Source of the DNA: Lachnospiraceae bacterium UBA4711
GTDB lineage: Bacteria > Bacillota > Clostridia > Lachnospirales > Lachnospiraceae
Length of the DNA stretch: 8,165 nucleotides
Direction of reading: 5' to 3'
NCBI GenBank assembly: GCA_002404515.1
Contig: DHJV01000053.1
Location: 8,863-17,027 of the forward strand
This document shows positions 6,701 to 8,165 of the stretch, one piece after another (positions within the stretch are counted from its first letter, which is position 1; every line of letters begins with the position of its first letter). Under the pieces are notes generated by a model that was not told where the DNA came from, ran no database searches, and saw only the letters and a program-made list of their open reading frames with translations. Position numbers and translations under genes: made by a program.

Positions 6701-6725
6701 AAAAAAACAACCCAAACAGATTGTT
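6701..6725 (-). terminator. Weak intrinsic terminator after the GntR gene
   Basis: On the minus strand AACAATC (6725-6719) pairs with GGTTGTT (6712-6706), with one wobble and a six-base loop, followed by five T (6705-6701). The stem is AT-rich, so read-through into atpB is possible. It lies 32 bases after the regulator stop and before the candidate atp promoter. Confidence 0.55.
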
Positions 6726-6757
6726 ATTTTAGCATTTTTTACATAACTTCATACAGA

Positions 6758-7432
6758 TTAGATCATCTGTTCAATCAAATCATAATGCCTGTCAATCGCA
6801 GAAAGCATGGCTGGCTCATTTTTCTGTACCAGATTCTGGTAAATGTCCTCATGACATTGCATCAGTTTCTCCCGTGTCGGCTCATTCGCAAGCTCGATCA
6901 CATAGTTGATCCAATCCCGGTACGCATCGGTTACCGCCTCCATCAAAACCGCCCACAGATGATTGCCGGTCGCTTTGATCAGTGTGTCATGAAACTCTTT
7001 GTCCACATCGGTCAGATCTTTGCCCTCGAAAAGCTTCATCTCCTCAAGCTTTGTCTCTAAGATTGACTCATATTCATAGGAAAGCCCTTTTGCAATCAAA
7101 TTCGTACAGACGGCTTTCTCCATCACACGGCGGAATTCAAATATTTCCTCCTTCGTGATTGTTCCGAGAGCAAGCATCACCGTAAGCGACTTCCGGATAG
7201 ATTCACCGACATGCTTCGATACATAGTTTCCGGATCCCTGCACCCGATCGATCAGCCCCATGCCATGCAGGATACTGATTGCCTCGCGGATGGAATTTCT
7301 TCCAATTCCCAATTCTTCGGCAATTCTTCGTTCTGGAGGAAGTTTGCTTCCTAACTGCAGTGATCCTTCCTTGATCCGGTCTATGATATAGGTGATTGCT
7401 TTCTCATATTCCTGTGTTGTCTGTTTCTCCAT
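6758..7432 (-). CDS. GntR-family regulator, FadR subfamily (FCD domain)
   Basis: The 224-residue protein (ATG at 7432) is a DNA-binding regulator. The winged helix spans about 8-75, with the GntR signature from LPPERRIAEELGIGRNSIRE (31-50) to GSGNYV (66-71). The C-terminal all-helical FCD domain spans about 90-220. It keeps the four expected metal ligands, D144, H148 (DKEFHD), H194 (CHEDIY) and H216 (RHYDLI), so it probably binds a metal and a small organic acid; the ligand cannot be told. A GTG at 7444 and an ATG at 7441 are also in frame, but AGGTG at 7446-7442 is nine bases from the ATG at 7432, which I prefer. The binding site overlaps the end of the kinase-like gene, so the two are coupled. 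Its target is unknown. Confidence 0.92.
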   Translation of the reverse strand: MEKQTTQEYEKAITYIIDRIKEGSLQLGSKLPPERRIAEELGIGRNSIREAISILHGMGLIDRVQGSGNYVSKHVGESIRKSLTVMLALGTITKEEIFEFRRVMEKAVCTNLIAKGLSYEYESILETKLEEMKLFEGKDLTDVDKEFHDTLIKATGNHLWAVLMEAVTDAYRDWINYVIELANEPTREKLMQCHEDIYQNLVQKNEPAMLSAIDRHYDLIEQMI

Positions 7433-7444
7433 TTCTTTCATCAC

Positions 7445-8017
7445 CTACTCTAACCCAGTCTGTTTGATATACTGTTCGATCATGGCAATCGTACCTGCTG
7501 TACCAAGCTTCGAAACATTCAGGCACAAATCATAATTATCTGCCATGCCCCATGTTTCTCCGGTATAATACTTATGATATGCTGCCCGGCGTTCATCGGT
7601 TGCCTGTACAAGCTTCTGTGCCTGACGCTCCGAAATTCCATGCTTTTTTGCGATCATCTCGACCCGCATCGCATCATCCCCGGTCAGGAAGATAGCAAGT
7701 TTATCTTTCCGGTCCTTGAATACATAATTACCACATCGACCCAGGATAATACAATTTTTTCCTTCCAGGATCCCGGATAATGCTTTCTTCGGTGTCTCAT
7801 AAAATACACTCTCGCTTTCTGTCTGGGATATCGTGTACATCAGTGTATCCATCGGTGTCTCTCCGTAGAAATCCGGATACCTGTCATAAGTTCCATACCC
7901 TTTCGCAAGTTCTGAGATGACCGACCGATCATAAAATGGAATATGATAGATCTGTTCCAACGCATGACCGATCTCGTCGCCACAACAGCCACATTTTCTA
8001 CCAATCGTAATAATCAT
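7445..8017 (-). CDS. Cytidylate kinase-like family protein
   Basis: The 190-residue product resembles the cytidylate kinase-like family (Cytidylate_kin2), P-loop proteins related to CMP kinase whose substrate is mostly unproven. Visible features are the N-terminal strand IITIG, a phosphate-loop region at 6-17 (GRKCGCCGDEIG), IPFYDR at 26-31, IILGRCGNYV at 90-99, LAIFLTG at 107-113 and the arginine and tyrosine-rich DERRAAYHKYY at 141-151, then YDLCLN at 162-167. The usual GSGG of the loop is GCCG here, and three cysteines fall within four residues (C9, C11, C12). A GTG at 8026 is in frame, but the ATG at 8017 has AGGAGG eight bases upstream and starts with the conserved strand. It probably shares an mRNA with the regulator. 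Confidence 0.88.
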   Translation of the reverse strand: MIITIGRKCGCCGDEIGHALEQIYHIPFYDRSVISELAKGYGTYDRYPDFYGETPMDTLMYTISQTESESVFYETPKKALSGILEGKNCIILGRCGNYVFKDRKDKLAIFLTGDDAMRVEMIAKKHGISERQAQKLVQATDERRAAYHKYYTGETWGMADNYDLCLNVSKLGTAGTIAMIEQYIKQTGLE

Positions 8018-8025
8018 AACGAACA

Positions 8026-8030
8026 CCTCC
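8026..8030 (-). promoter_or_regulatory. Strong ribosome binding site of the kinase-like gene
   Basis: GGAGG at 8030-8026 (AGGAGGTG in full) lies eight bases before the ATG at 8017. It overlaps the alternative GTG at 8026 and so rules that start out. Confidence 0.7.
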
Positions 8031-8076
8031 TAATTTCTAATTGCACATATTGTAATGCATATATTTTAATATTATT

Positions 8077-8165
8077 TCATTTCATATGCGATGTATTGAA
8101 ACCAAGAAGTTCTAACTGTTCTGATATACATACCATTTTGTCACGCAACCGCCGCCAATTCGCCG
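8077..8165 (-). CDS. 3' end of an unidentified gene (partial)
   Basis: One minus-strand frame is open from the window edge to a TGA at 8079-8077. It gives 28 residues that include RRLRDKMVCISEQLELLGF, a plausible amphipathic C-terminal helix, then NTSHMK. The other two frames stop earlier. The fragment is too short to name a family. It ends 59 bases before the kinase-like gene, and no clear terminator lies between, so it may belong to the same operon. Confidence 0.5.
   Translation of the reverse strand, partial: ANWRRLRDKMVCISEQLELLGFNTSHMK

Noticed and set aside
6622..6757. Riboswitch leader for the atp operon
   Set aside because: Only about 30 bases separate the candidate promoter from atpB, and the only hairpin in the gap is explained as the upstream terminator.
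8031..8076. Promoter or operator before the kinase-like gene
   Set aside because: The gap is AT-rich with several -10-like hexamers, but no matching -35 at proper spacing and only a weak imperfect hairpin, so nothing specific can be supported.

Overview
The window is a bacterial chromosome segment in which every supported gene lies on the minus strand. It reads right to left as: the 3' end of an unidentified gene, a cytidylate kinase-like gene, a GntR/FadR-type regulator, a complete F-type ATP synthase operon, a terminator, and the probable first codons of the next gene. Moderate GC content, strong AGGAGG-type ribosome binding sites, GTG/ATG starts, short AT-rich gaps and the protein sequences suggest a Gram-positive member of the Clostridia, most likely a Lachnospiraceae-like gut anaerobe. 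That placement rests on protein style only, since no rRNA or other marker is present.

Region by region: 8077-8165 holds a C-terminal coding fragment. 7445-8017 (cytidylate kinase-like) and 6758-7432 (FadR-subfamily GntR) are packed tightly and are probably cotranscribed. 6622-6757 contains a weak terminator for that pair and a candidate promoter for the ATP synthase operon. 337-6621 encodes atpB (a), atpE (c), atpF (b), a fused atpH-atpA (delta-alpha), atpG (gamma), atpD (beta) and atpC (epsilon). 97-339 is the 3' untranslated region of the operon: four tandem 37-bp repeats in an A-B-B-A arrangement beginning at the atpC stop codon, followed by a strong intrinsic terminator at 97-138. 1-26 is probably the start of another gene.

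The atp genes encode all parts of an ATP synthase: the membrane motor (a, c-ring), peripheral stalk (b plus delta), catalytic head (alpha, beta) and rotor shaft (gamma, epsilon). The gene order is the usual BEFHAGDC. There is no atpI upstream, and delta and alpha are one 682-residue open reading frame with no internal ATG near the junction. The fusion is the main surprise, because alpha is present in three copies and delta in one in known enzymes. Gamma also has a lysine-rich C-terminal tail. Beta keeps its catalytic motifs, alpha its nucleotide-binding and arginine-finger motifs, a its essential arginine and c its essential carboxylate, so the enzyme looks functional. The c subunit lacks the glutamine typical of Na+-binding rings, which favours H+ coupling.
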